64,000 nucleotides of DNA from Bacillus sp. SM2101 (GCF_018588585.1 NZ_JAEUFG010000012.1:1-64000), one strand, 5' to 3'; shown: positions 52,283 to 61,129, counted from the first letter of the stretch. The notes: generated by a model not told the origin, from the sequence alone. Translations and numbers: made by a program.

Positions 52283-53938
52283 AGGCAAAAAAATCTGAAG
52301 ATAAGGTGATATTTTATCTTTTGAATCAGGGTTTGAAGGGCAATCTACTTCAGAATTATCTGATTCAAGATACAGGATGTGGATAAGTGTAAATGTCCTT
52401 GACAGGTTTACTTCTGAAAAGTCAAAATCAAGTTCTATTTTATCTACAGTTCGAGAAGGACCGTCGGACTGTTTGATTGTAATCTTATTTAGCAAAAGCT
52501 GAAACAGTTGTTTTTTCTTTTCTCTCGAGGACTGTGGAAATACTTGTACATACATTTCTAATAAATACCTAACCAAGTCTGGTGGAATACTTTTTGAGTC
52601 TGATGAACTTAGTTGAACGCTAAGTTCATTTTTCTTTTGTTCCAAGTCAGTCTTCGATATAGATAACTTCTGTAACCTTTCCTGTAAGATGGAGATTGGG
52701 AAGAGGTTTTGCTCAAAAGCTTCCATATATTTATCTTGCATGACATTGGCTTTTTTAAGTTCCGTTTCAGTATTTTCTAATTGTTCCTTTAGTTCAACAT
52801 TTAATTGAACCGTGTCCTTATTGATATTTTCTATGGTTTTATTAAAACCAGATGGATCGTTTAGGAATTCCATTATTCGTTTAATAATAGCATCTTCTGC
52901 ATCGTATGCTTTAATTGAATTGGCTTTACAAGCAGCTGATCCTTTGTTGTGGAATTCGCCGCAGACATAATAGCGATGTTTTCTTTTAGTTCCATCTTTT
53001 CGAGTATAAGTAGTGATGGATGGAACCATACCTTGGTCGCAGGTAGGACATCGAAGAATGCTACTTAAAAGGAACGGCTCGTTGGATTGTCGCTGCTTAA
53101 AAGACTTAATCTTTCTACGGGCATGCACGATATTCCAAAGTTCGTCCGAGATAATAGCTTTGTGTTTCCCATTAACTAAAATGGGGTTCGTATTTTTTCC
53201 ACGTCTTCTCTTTTTATCCCAGTTCTCAACTTGTAACCAGCGGATTTTACCATTGTAGATAGGATTATCTAATATGGTAGCAATGCTATTTATTGAGAAG
53301 TGTTTACTGCGTTTAGTCCGATAGCCTGTTTTGTTTAAATGATTAGCTATAGCCTTAAGACCCTTACCTTCTATATATAAGGTAAATATAAGTTGAACAA
53401 TTTCTGCTTCAATGGGGTTAACAATAAGCTCTTTTTCTATAGAATCATAACCGAAAACCACACCACCATTCCAGCTCCCTTCTTTAGCTCGTTGAGTCAT
53501 GCCCAGCTTGACGTTCTCCGAGAGAGTATTTCTTTCCATTTCTGCAATAGATGCCATCAGTTGGACGACAAGACGACCAATGGGACTCCCAGTATCAAAA
53601 TTTTCTGAGTAGGAAATAAACTTTACATCAAACTCTTCAAATTTATCTAGTAGCACAAGAGTATCTAACATATTTCTTGAAAGACGTGATATTTTCCATA
53701 CCAGTACAGCTTGGAATTTGTCCTTCTCCACATCCAATATCATTCTTTGCATTGCTGGTCGGCCTTTAATATCTTTACCACTAATGCCCTCATCGACGTA
53801 TTCTTCAGCGATCTGCCAGTCGTAAAGATGAACATATTGCCGTAAGGTTTGCAATTGAGCTGAGATGCTGTAGCCTTCACTTGCTTGCTCTTCGGTGCTG
53901 ACACGACAGTATATTGCCACATTTTTTATTTCAATCAT
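52178..53938 (-). CDS. Large serine recombinase
   Basis: 586 aa in the open frame. The resolvase catalytic domain has the nucleophile Ser14 in YCRVSTEEQ, then [18 protein letters not shown] and KISRLSRN. The recombinase domain ([20 protein letters not shown]) precedes a zinc ribbon (CPTCDQG ... [18 protein letters not shown]) and a coiled coil (about 375-455), as in Ccr and phage-type serine integrases. ATG at 53938 with AAAGGAGG upstream. The last 35 codons lie antisense within rlmH beyond the inferred attachment junction. The C-terminal tail is therefore encoded by host DNA and probably differs in the excised form. Confidence 0.93.
   Translation of the reverse strand: MIEIKNVAIYCRVSTEEQASEGYSISAQLQTLRQYVHLYDWQIAEEYVDEGISGKDIKGRPAMQRMILDVEKDKFQAVLVWKISRLSRNMLDTLVLLDKFEEFDVKFISYSENFDTGSPIGRLVVQLMASIAEMERNTLSENVKLGMTQRAKEGSWNGGVVFGYDSIEKELIVNPIEAEIVQLIFTLYIEGKGLKAIANHLNKTGYRTKRSKHFSINSIATILDNPIYNGKIRWLQVENWDKKRRRGKNTNPILVNGKHKAIISDELWNIVHARRKIKSFKQRQSNEPFLLSSILRCPTCDQGMVPSITTYTRKDGTKRKHRYYVCGEFHNKGSAACKANSIKAYDAEDAIIKRIMEFLNDPSGFNKTIENINKDTVQLNVELKEQLENTETELKKANVMQDKYMEAFEQNLFPISILQERLQKLSISKTDLEQKKNELSVQLSSSDSKSIPPDLVRYLLEMYVQVFPQSSREKKKQLFQLLLNKITIKQSDGPSRTVDKIELDFDFSEVNLSRTFTLIHILYLESDNSEVDCPSNPDSKDKISPYLQIFLPLFMVRFPPINPKRPINLFQQNQSHQLMRKRHLRK
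52262..52285. other. Inferred left attachment junction at the rlmH 3' end
   Basis: GAACCGTACCATAAATAG encodes the EPYHK-stop end of RlmH. Staphylococcal SCC elements integrate at the equivalent rlmH codons. Core sequence ends and recombinase sequence begins here. No matching right-hand copy was found before position 64,000, so the exact core is not defined. Confidence 0.5.
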
Positions 53939-54253
53939 TTAGAACCTCCTTTAACTTTTATATCAGTATTGGTATTAAAGGAGATGAAAAATACCTTATT
54001 GGGCAAGGGTTAATTAAATTGATGGTAGGATTGCATTGCATAGTAGACCATTACTACGTAACAAATAATTTCATTTGTGAAATTATATATTTAAAGATAA
54101 GAAATTTTATTCATTTGATTATTTCGCAAACGGGCCATTTAATTGAATAAGGGATTGTCTATATATAACATTTGAAATAATTGGGATTAAGAGCAGATTA
54201 GCACAAGAAAGGCTATTAATAGGGATAGAAGAGAAAAAAAAGAGCGAGCAAAA
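53939..54253. other. Spacer between divergent genes
   Basis: About 315 AT-rich bases between the recombinase and the GIY-YIG gene. Presumably both promoters lie here, but no clear hexamer pair was found. Confidence 0.4.
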
Positions 54254-54619
54254 ATGTGGATGAAAACAACGAGAAAAAATTTTACTGAATGGGAAATAAA
54301 GTATTTAAATCAACCTATATCATTTGATGATGTGTGGGAGTTAGGTAAAGAAGAATATAGATTCAATACACAAGATTTAATAGGTATATATGTATTTCAT
54401 AACATTAAAACTAATCGATTTTATGTAGGAAACTCAGATTATATTTTTGCTGGGTTAAAATCCCATGCTTCCTCTATGAAATCAGGAAAACATAATTATT
54501 CAGAAATAAATGAGGATTTTAAGAAATATGGGAAGAATAGCTTTGTATTTAAAATATTAACGTATTGTAGTATCTCACAATTACGCAAGTTTAAAAAAAG
54601 TTGGCTAAGAAAAAAATAA
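54254..54619 (+). CDS. GIY-YIG nuclease-fold protein, probably inactive or truncated
   Basis: 121 aa. The GIY-YIG core is recognisable: GIYVFHNIKTNRFYVGNS (about 43-60), then SDYIFAGLKSHASSM and HNYSEINEDFKKYGKNSFVFKIL. Active members normally carry an Arg in the RWxxH position; here it reads GLKSH. The C-terminal Glu-containing helix is also lost. It may be a decayed homing-type endonuclease. The ribosome site is weak. Confidence 0.6.
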   Translation: MWMKTTRKNFTEWEIKYLNQPISFDDVWELGKEEYRFNTQDLIGIYVFHNIKTNRFYVGNSDYIFAGLKSHASSMKSGKHNYSEINEDFKKYGKNSFVFKILTYCSISQLRKFKKSWLRKK

Positions 54620-54639
54620 TGTAATTGTGGCTTAATTAA

Positions 54640-54816
54640 GTTAGTACTGACTATGATAGAGAAACAGGAAAGCTTGAGTTTTCAGGAAAAGAATTCATTC
54701 CCGATTTTATTATTCCTAAATTAAGATTATGTATTGAAGTCATGCTAATACGTGAGGGGAAAAAATCAAAATTTATTGAAGAAATAAGTGCAGATATTTC
54801 GTGTGCCCCTTTGTGA
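54640..54816 (+). pseudogene. PD-(D/E)XK nuclease fragment
   Basis: A 58-codon open stretch without a proper start reads STDYDRETGKLEFSGKEFIP then DFIIPKLRLCIEVMLIREG. This is the PD...ExK core of a restriction-type nuclease, with the catalytic Lys position as Met (EVM for EVK). It ends at a TGA (54814) and the flanks show no matching frame, so it is a remnant. Confidence 0.5.
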
Positions 54817-54819
54817 CCG

Positions 54820-55440
54820 TCATATTAAAATGAAAAAGTTTACTCATATATGTGAAACACTTTTCTGGGAACAGCATTATTTATAAATTTCGGTAGAACA
54901 TCAAGCACAACAATAAGGCCATCTGAACCTTGAAGTATGAGAACTTGTTGACTTATTCATTTTAAAGATAAATATTCTATAGAAAAAATAATTGTTTCAA
55001 GTTTAGATTTACTTTAAATGATATTAAATACCAAAGTGAAAATACAACAGAAGATAAAAGAGAAAAAGAAAAAATAGGGAAAGGTGACTAGGTTAATAGA
55101 CCTTGAAAATACAAAGTTCAGAGTGTTTGTGAAGGACTTCGGTCTTAAATAGCGCTCCATCTTGTATCCATTTTATAAATGGTCAAACAGCAGGATTAAG
55201 ATGGAGTTTATTATGGAGTTTATTAAAAAATATAACACTTAATGGAATAAGAAACCAAATAATATTTGTTTAGAAACATTTTTATTAAAGGATAGGCTTA
55301 TCTTTTTATGTTAATATTAAATTGTAGAAAATGAAAATAAACTTGTATCTTTACTACTCAAAGAGTATTGATTTGTTTGTGTATGTTAAATCCTTCAAGG
55401 ATAAAGAGCTTTTTTTATTCTAGAAAAGTTTGACAGGTGA
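54820..55440. other. AT-rich spacer, decayed DNA
   Basis: About 620 bases with frequent stops in all frames. Short peptide-like stretches suggest gene remnants, but none could be named. Confidence 0.4.
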
Positions 55441-55445
55441 CATAA

Positions 55446-55580
55446 ATGTATAATGGAAAAAAATTACTTGAAAATTTCGTAACATTTGATTTGTCTAAGG
55501 GAGATGAAGTTAGGAAATCATACACAAGCCTAAGGAAACTTAAATACTGTATTAATTGTGTAAAAGGTTGTATATATTAA
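55446..55580 (+). CDS. Possible small protein, 44 aa
   Basis: Complete short frame starting MYNGKKLLENFVTFDLSKGD and ending YCINCVKGCIY, with CAGGTGAC 6 bases upstream. The composition is protein-like and it has a C-x2-C-x3-C cluster at the end. No family was recognised; it could be chance. Confidence 0.3.
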   Translation: MYNGKKLLENFVTFDLSKGDEVRKSYTSLRKLKYCINCVKGCIY

Positions 55581-56093
55581 AACTGATGATTTAGATTACC
55601 TATGCTTATTGAAAATTAATCATAGTGAGACTATAGGTTAAAATAAAATTATAATATAATAAGCGTATTCAACCAAATTAAAAACCAGTTATTATAAGGT
55701 TTACATTGCTTTGTTGATATAACTTAGGAAGATACATAAATACTCTAGCTGTTAAGAAAACAGAGAGTTAGTTAGAGATTTTTATAGCAAGTCAATAAAG
55801 AAAATTATAACCGGTTATTAAATGAATGGGAGCTTATTTTGAGTTGCAGTGTTATAAAGTTAGTGGTTGGTACTAATTAATTTTCGGATTATTTTTACAA
55901 CTTAGCGCGATGATAGCAGCTAAGTTGTAACGCTTCTGTTAAGAGAAAATTGGTATAAAAGACTTTCAATATCCTTTCAATCTTCTCCTATACATGTATA
56001 ACTTTAGATGTTTTTCTAGAATTCTATCCAAAAAAATCTTGCAACTAAACTGCTAATACTAATTTACTATTATATATGAGAGAGGATCTTTAT
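55581..56093. other. Spacer upstream of the oligoendopeptidase gene
   Basis: About 510 bases, no gene. It contains a perfect 10-bp hairpin ACAACTTAGC/GCTAAGTTGT (55897-55928) without a T run. Confidence 0.45.
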
Positions 56094-57875
56094 ATGACAA
56101 TTTCGAGCAATAGGTTACCTGTTAAAGATACATGGGATTTATCTGAGGTTTTTCACTCTGTGTCTGATTGGAAAGGTAATTATATATTAATTGAAGAAAT
56201 GTTAATAGAGCTTAAACAATTTGAAGGTAAAATTGTTAATGGGAAAATGTTATATCAATACCTCTTTAAAAAAGAAGAGATATTTTCTCGTTTAGAAAAG
56301 GTGTATATTTATGCATATCTTCTAGCTGATTTAGACATAAGAGATTCTACTGCGCAATCTTTGCTTGATCAAGCTAAGCAATTAATTATGAAATTTGATA
56401 CTGCTAATACATTCTTTAAGCCATACCTATTAAGTCTAGAAGAGAAAACGTTAAAAACCTTTCTTAATGAAGAGACAAAGTTAAATTATTTTAAAGATGA
56501 TTTATTAGAATCTTATCGGTATAGAGATCACGTTCTAAGTAAAGGTGAAGAAGATATTCTATCTCATTTGAGTGATGTACTTTCTACTCCTAAAGATACC
56601 TTTAGGATGCTTAATTATGCTGACATTAAGTTTGGAGAAGTAACCAATCGTAATGGGATTAAGATAGAGGTTTCACATGGGAATTTCTCAAAGTTAATTA
56701 TGGACAATTGTAGAGAAACAAGAAAAGAAGCTTATAAAGTATATTATAAGCCGTATCTTCAATTGAAAAATTCATTTGCTTCTACACTATCAGGAGTTAT
56801 TAAGAACAATGTAATGATATCGAAAGTTCGAAATTTTCCATCAAGTTTAGAGAAAGGGTTGTATGATGATAAGATACCTATTCAAGTATTCCAAAATCTT
56901 ATATCAAAAACAAAAGAAAACTTGTCTGCCCTTCATCAATACACAAATATTCGGAAGGAAATCCTAGGTCTCAATGAAATTCGACCATATGATTTAAGCG
57001 TTTCCTTGACAGAAGAGGTTAATAAAGAGGTTCCTTATAATGAAGCGTATGATTTAATGGCAGAAGCCTTATCACCACTTGGAGATGAATATATTGGTAT
57101 ATTAAAAGGTTTTAAAAAGGGTGGATATATTGATGTTTATGAGAGAACTGGGAAACGTTCAGGTGCATATACTATTGGTTTATACGGCTTTAACCCTTAT
57201 GTATTACTAAATTACAAATCAGATTTAGCTAGTCTTTTTACTCTAACTCATGAAATGGGTCATGCTATGCACATTCACTATTCAAATAATTCACAACCAC
57301 GCATCAAAGCCAAACATTCCAATTTTGTATCAGAAGTAGCTTCTACGGTAAATGAGGTGTTGTTAAGTGATTATCTTTTGAAGAATACTGTTGACCGTAG
57401 AGTGAGAAAATACTTGCTAAATCAAATCATTGATAGGTTTAGAGGAACTTTCTTTATACAAGTGATGCTATCTGAATTTGAAAAGATCACACATGAACTT
57501 TGGGAACAAGGAAACGCATTAAATGAAGAGGTATTTAATAATTTATATGAATCATTATTTATTCAGTATTTTGGTGATTTGGTGGAAGTAGATGATACAG
57601 TAAAAATTGGATGGGCTAAATTTCATCACCTATATCACCCTTTTTATGTGTATAAATATGCTACAGGTTTTGCATCGGCTATTCATTTAGCAGGTCAAAT
57701 TCAGGATAACAATCAAGAATTGATACAATCCTATCTTGGGTTCCTCAAAAGTGGGTGTAGCGACAGTCCTCTAAATCTACTAATGAGAACTGGTGTTGAT
57801 TTGACGACACAGGAACCGTTTGAAAATACTTTGAAACGGTTTGATCAACTAATAAAAGAGTTTTCAACTATATAA
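56094..57875 (+). CDS. pepF: Oligoendopeptidase F (M3B metallopeptidase)
   Basis: 593 aa cytoplasmic zinc peptidase that cleaves oligopeptides. It starts MTISSNRLPVKDTWDLSEVF, has the zinc motif HEMGH in LFTLTHEMGHAMHIHYS, and the conserved downstream Glu and His regions NFVSEVASTVNEVLLSDYL and FHHLYHPFYVYKYATGFASA. The length is normal. The ATG at 56094 is chosen from GAGAGGATC 8 bases upstream. It is intact among decayed neighbours; it might process peptides from the downstream peptide locus, but this is only suggested by proximity. Confidence 0.93.
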   Translation: MTISSNRLPVKDTWDLSEVFHSVSDWKGNYILIEEMLIELKQFEGKIVNGKMLYQYLFKKEEIFSRLEKVYIYAYLLADLDIRDSTAQSLLDQAKQLIMKFDTANTFFKPYLLSLEEKTLKTFLNEETKLNYFKDDLLESYRYRDHVLSKGEEDILSHLSDVLSTPKDTFRMLNYADIKFGEVTNRNGIKIEVSHGNFSKLIMDNCRETRKEAYKVYYKPYLQLKNSFASTLSGVIKNNVMISKVRNFPSSLEKGLYDDKIPIQVFQNLISKTKENLSALHQYTNIRKEILGLNEIRPYDLSVSLTEEVNKEVPYNEAYDLMAEALSPLGDEYIGILKGFKKGGYIDVYERTGKRSGAYTIGLYGFNPYVLLNYKSDLASLFTLTHEMGHAMHIHYSNNSQPRIKAKHSNFVSEVASTVNEVLLSDYLLKNTVDRRVRKYLLNQIIDRFRGTFFIQVMLSEFEKITHELWEQGNALNEEVFNNLYESLFIQYFGDLVEVDDTVKIGWAKFHHLYHPFYVYKYATGFASAIHLAGQIQDNNQELIQSYLGFLKSGCSDSPLNLLMRTGVDLTTQEPFENTLKRFDQLIKEFSTI

Positions 57876-58104
57876 CGCTATTTACATTTAATAATTAAGT
57901 GAAAATTTACATAATAAGACCTAGTTTTGTGACCATCAATTAAAATATCACAGTTTTTTCTATGTTATATTAAATGCTATACTGGAAATTAGATCCTATC
58001 TAATATTATTTGACATGGAGCTACTACGGACAAGACTACTTAAAAACACAGCTCTAACAGTTATTAGCATTTCATATTGACCTCATCTTTAACTATTAAT
58101 TAAA
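57876..58104. other. Spacer after pepF
   Basis: No gene seen. TTTTGTGACCATCA...TTAAAAT (about 57927-57947) resembles TTTGTGACCGTCA...TTAAAAT at 54810-54830; the meaning is unclear. Confidence 0.35.
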
Positions 58105-58235
58105 AGAAACTGTCCCTGTCAAGTAGACAGTAGAGATAATTATTGTTATCCAAGTGGCTTTGGCTCTATTTCCTTAGGGCAAAGGCCGCTTAGTAGTTTT
58201 TGATATCTATCGTTATAAAAATTGATGTATTTATC
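58105..58235 (-). mobile_element. IS3-family remnant (transposase C-terminus and right end)
   Basis: On the minus strand the frame YINFYNDRYQKLLSGLCPKE then IEPKPLG-stop (58146-58229) is the end of an IS3-type OrfB. It is followed by ACTGTCTACTTGACAGGGAC (58112-58131), which looks like the terminal sequence of such elements. The rest of the element is missing. Confidence 0.65.
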
Positions 58236-58254
58236 TTTATCTGCTCTTATGTTT

Positions 58255-58600
58255 TAGCTGTTTCATGAAAGTAGCGATGTGGATGCAGCTACTCTCAATA
58301 AATTGTGTTCTAATGCTGCAACGAGACCACGTAAGAAAAACCTAAGAAACTATCGATTGTTTGTTTTTATGTGACCTAACGTGCTTTCTACTTAAACCTT
58401 CCGTATTGTATTCTCACACTAAAGGGCTGTTCTCACTTTGTTTGTACATCTTAAATGCTGTCTTGTATTGGGCAACCTGTACAGTCTTCAAATTCGTAAA
58501 GTTTTAAAACTTATTTTACCCCCTCTGTAGATCCAATTCTTTGTGTTCTTGATATTGCTTTTGTGTTAGCACGTTTGGTGCGTATGTACCTTAAGGAATG
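58255..58600 (-). pseudogene. IS1182-like transposase remnant
   Basis: On the minus strand, with stops and frame changes, VESTLGHIKTNN, FLRFFLRGLVAALEHNLLRV and AASTS read like the C-terminal end of IS1182/IS1272-type transposases (pattern VEsvfGhIK...RFslRGl...AlahNLlkvA). Upstream decayed codons continue to about 58,600. It is fused to the IS3 remnant. Confidence 0.55.
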
Positions 58601-59171
58601 TGAATATCAATGTTCCAATAAAAATAAAATTAACTTAACAACTTGTTTATAGGTAAGAAAGCGATAATTTAACTATCGGAGTCCCCTTTTTATGGTAATA
58701 AATATTGCTAAATTTTTTGATTTTCAATTTTAAGTACTTTTCGGAAAAACTCTTCTCACACTTATGTGTTCTTCATACAGGTCCTATTAGTATGTTATAA
58801 ATAAACTGGTCAACATATGATGTACTTTGTATCATCTCCACGAAATCTATTCTTCTTTTAAAAAATTTTGAGGTATATTTGAACCGTTCCCCAGTTGATA
58901 ATTTAGTTGCTGGGGGACTTTGAACCCACTCTATAAACAAATTTACCAGATGGGATATTAATCTGTATTTGATTATAATAATTGCAATAAACTTAAGCTC
59001 TTTTTGGCTTAACAACTAAGGTTGTGAATTCTGTGTCCTGTTTTGGGAATATAAAAAATTATTAAATCGATTTTACTATTTGGAATATACAGAAATATTA
59101 TATTTACAAAAAAAAAATAATAGTTTAATATATTAAAAGTTATAAAAGTAATAATAAGGAGGATTTTACAA
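58601..59171. other. Spacer before the first peptide gene
   Basis: AT-rich; one 80-codon minus-strand frame (58773-59015) has no ribosome site or recognisable motif and is not called. Polypurine and poly-A tracts precede the peptide gene at 59172. Confidence 0.4.
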
Positions 59172-59231
59172 ATGAAAGTAAATCACTTGATTTATGAATT
59201 ACCAAAGCCGTTTGTCCCACCAATACTTTAA
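59172..59231 (+). CDS. Short peptide gene, diverged relative of the repeated peptide
   Basis: 19 aa: MKVNHLIYELPKPFVPPIL, with a strong AAGGAGGA 9 bases before the ATG. It shares the pattern V-N-..-Y-E-[LV]-x-[KQ]-P-x-[FV] and the Pro-rich end with the peptides encoded by the tandem units at 60.0-60.9 kb. It has no signal sequence. It is monocistronic, closed by the hairpin at 59279. Evidence is the ribosome site plus the resemblance; function unknown. Confidence 0.6.
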   Translation: MKVNHLIYELPKPFVPPIL

Positions 59232-59278
59232 TTGTCAAAAGTAGGCCTGGAGATCTAAAAGCCTTCAGCCTGGTGTAT

Positions 59279-59346
59279 AAACTCCTCCTTATGCTAACAT
59301 TTTGGTTTACTAATCAAAATACTAGCATAAGGAGGAGTTTTTATTT
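59279..59346 (+). terminator. Strong terminator after the single peptide gene
   Basis: AAACTCCTCCTTATGCTA (59279-59296) pairs perfectly with TAGCATAAGGAGGAGTTT (59323-59340), enclosing a second ATTTTG/CAAAAT pair, and is followed by TTATTT. The right arm contains AAGGAGGAG, so an anti-SD function is conceivable; a terminator is the simpler reading. Confidence 0.85.
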
Positions 59347-59784
59347 AAAGACCAAATCAATCTATAAACACTAAATGGAATTATAATTATCATATTTACC
59401 CCAAAATATAGAAGACAAATTACTTATAGATAAATAAAAAAGATATTGGAATTCTTTTTTGCCCTTTGTGTGAAAATAATTGAGGTATCAGCATCAAATA
59501 AAAGGTGTGTAGATAATTTGTCAACAACTGTTTAAAAAATATAAAGGAAAACTTTCAATTGACTATGTATTGTTGATTTCTTATTATTGTTTCACATCAG
59601 ACAAGTATGCTTCTTTGTTTGGTTGGGTGAGAGATTTTTGCTAAATTAAAGGACTGTTACCCTTGTCTTTTATTTTTATTATTATTGGAAGATATTCAAA
59701 ATAATACTCTTTAATGGAGAATAATTTGGTTAGTATATTTAATAAAAAAATTTAAACTTAAGTGTTTTTAGTTTTAAATTTAAT
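59347..59784. other. AT-rich spacer
   Basis: About 440 bases with no convincing frame on either strand and no repeat copies. Confidence 0.5.
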
Positions 59785-59837
59785 AACCAAAACAGGGATT
59801 TAATAACATTAATTGTTATTAAATCCCTGTTTTGGTT
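59785..59837. terminator. Perfect 24-bp palindrome, possible bidirectional terminator
   Basis: AACCAAAACAGGGATTTAAT and AACA pair without mismatch with the 24 bases at 59814-59837 around a TTAAT loop. Neither side has a clean T run. It lies 190 bases before the peptide array and may insulate it. Confidence 0.5.
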
Positions 59838-59957
59838 TAAAAAAACTAAATAAAAACATCGGTTTATAATTTACTAATTTTATAAAATAGTTAGATTTTA
59901 TAAAATAAATTAAATATAACAATATATATGAATAATATTTATTATTCAAATATTCTA

Positions 59958-59989
59958 TTTACAAATAATAATATCTAGTTTATTATAAT
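59958..59989 (+). promoter_or_regulatory. Candidate promoter of the peptide array
   Basis: TATAAT (59984-59989) lies 23 bases before the first array ribosome site. TTTACA (59958-59963) is the only -35-like hexamer and is spaced 20 bases away, longer than ideal. Confidence 0.35.
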
Positions 59990-60025
59990 TAACGTAATTA
60001 AATCCATTATAGGAGGTATTATCCA

Positions 60026-60094
60026 TGGAATTTTTTAGTTTAAACTATGAAGTATCACAACCATCATTTTTTCCATCAGTACAACCTGTATAAA
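60026..60094 (+). CDS. Array peptide 1 (22 aa variant)
   Basis: MEFFSLNYEVSQ followed by PSFFPSVQPV. The last 16 residues are identical to those of units 2-6, while the start differs (MEFFSL for MISV). TAGGAGGTA lies 7 bases before the ATG, a stronger ribosome site than in the other units. No signal peptide, no Cys. Confidence 0.8.
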
Positions 60095-60186
60095 AAAATG
60101 ATAGAGAAAACAGAATAGAAATATGTTAGTTATCAGAATTTATTAAGTAATCTATTCAAAAAAGATTAAACAAGGGGGCAACCAAG

Positions 60187-60249
60187 ATGATCAGCGTAAA
60201 CTATGAAGTATCACAACCATCATTTTTTCCATCAGTACAACCTGTATAA
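60187..60249 (+). CDS. Array peptide 2
   Basis: 20 aa: MISVNYEVSQ + PSFFPSVQPV. AAGGGGGC lies 8 bases before the ATG. The C-terminal half shows a quasi-repeat [QF]PS[FV] (QPSF-FPSV-QPV) with Pro every fourth residue. Confidence 0.82.
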   Translation: MISVNYEVSQPSFFPSVQPV

Positions 60250-60340
60250 AAATGATAGAGAAAACAAAATAGAAGTATATTAGTTGTCAAAATGTATTAA
60301 GTAATCTATACAAAAAAGATTAAACAAGGGGGCAGCCAAG

Positions 60341-60403
60341 ATGATCAGTGTAAACTATGAAGTATCACAACCATCATTTTTTCCATCAGTACAACCTGTA
60401 TAA
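60341..60403 (+). CDS. Array peptide 3
   Basis: Encodes the same 20 residues as unit 2. One coding difference (AGT for AGC) is synonymous. AAGGGGGC ribosome site. Confidence 0.82.
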   Translation: MISVNYEVSQPSFFPSVQPV

Positions 60404-60493
60404 AATGATAGAGAAAGCAAAATAAAAGTATATTAGTTGTCAAAATGTATTAAGTAATCTATACAAAAAAGGATAAACAAGGGGGCAGCCAAA

Positions 60494-60556
60494 ATGATCA
60501 GTGTAAATTATGAAGTATCACAACCATCATTTTTTCCATCAGTACAACCTGTATAA
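60494..60556 (+). CDS. Array peptide 4
   Basis: Same 20 residues; AGT and AAT differ from unit 2 and are synonymous. AAGGGGGC ribosome site. Confidence 0.82.
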   Translation: MISVNYEVSQPSFFPSVQPV

Positions 60557-60646
60557 AATGATAGAGAAAGCAAAATAAAAGTATATTAGTTGTCAAAATG
60601 TATTAAGTAATCTATAAAAAAAAGTTAAACAAGGGGGGCAACCAAA

Positions 60647-60709
60647 ATGATTAGCGTAAACTATGAAGTATCACAACCATCATTTTTTCCATCAGTACAA
60701 CCTGTATAA
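60647..60709 (+). CDS. Array peptide 5
   Basis: Same 20 residues; ATT for ATC is synonymous. The ribosome site has one extra G (AAGGGGGGC). Confidence 0.82.
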   Translation: MISVNYEVSQPSFFPSVQPV

Positions 60710-60798
60710 AATGATAGAGAAAACAAAATAGAAGTATATTAGTTGTCAAAATGTATTAAATAATCTATACAAAAAGGTTAAACAAGGGGGCAACCAAG

Positions 60799-60861
60799 AT
60801 GATTAGCGTAAACTATGAAGTATCACAACCATCATTTTTTCCATCAGTACAACCTGTATAA
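60799..60861 (+). CDS. Array peptide 6
   Basis: Same 20 residues; ATT for ATC is synonymous. AAGGGGGC ribosome site. The spacer after this unit diverges and is longer. Confidence 0.82.
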   Translation: MISVNYEVSQPSFFPSVQPV

Positions 60862-60974
60862 AAATGATAGAGAAAATAACATAGAACTGCATTAGTTATC
60901 AGAATTTATTAAGTATTCAAGCTGTAATATAAATTACTAGTTCTAATTTAAGATCATACGATGGGGTAAATATA

Positions 60975-61073
60975 ATGGTCGGTGTAAACTATGAAGTATT
61001 ACAACCATTATTTTCCTCATCTGTATATAATCATATTTTAAAAAATATAACCCATAAAATTATAAGTATTTAA
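60975..61073 (+). CDS. Array peptide 7, diverged and extended
   Basis: 32 aa: MVGVNYEVLQPLFSSSVYNH and then ILKNITHKIISI. The NYEV core is kept, but the Pro-rich end is altered (PLFSSSV for PSFFPSV) and the normal stop is lost. The ribosome site (ATGGGG) is weak. It may be a decaying unit or a functional variant. Confidence 0.55.
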   Translation: MVGVNYEVLQPLFSSSVYNHILKNITHKIISI

Positions 61074-61129
61074 AATAGATACTGATATAACTTAGAAATT
61101 TTTTCTGTTTTAGAAAGAAGGTAAATCTA

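Larger units (their letters stand above)
60012..61073 (+). repeat. Tandem array of seven ~153-bp peptide-gene units
   Basis: Start codons at 60026, 60187, 60341, 60494, 60647, 60799 and 60975 give spacings of 161, 154, 153, 153, 152 and 176 bases. Each unit is ribosome site + tiny gene + ~90-base spacer (AATGATAGAGAAAACAAAAT ... AAGTAATCTATACAAAAAAG). Units 2-5 are nearly identical. The first and the last two units diverge more in their spacers and the seventh in its coding part. Repeats are coding and separated by coding-size periods, so not CRISPR. Confidence 0.95.

Noticed and set aside
58773-59015. 80-codon minus-strand frame
   Set aside because: No ribosome site, no family resemblance and located in decayed DNA.
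60012-61073. CRISPR-like appearance of the tandem repeats
   Set aside because: The period is ~153 bp, the conserved part is coding, the spacers are themselves similar to each other, and no cas genes are near.
60026-61073. Phr-type or class II bacteriocin precursors
   Set aside because: The peptides have no Sec signal, no double-Gly leader and no Cys; calling them Phr or bacteriocins would be unsupported.
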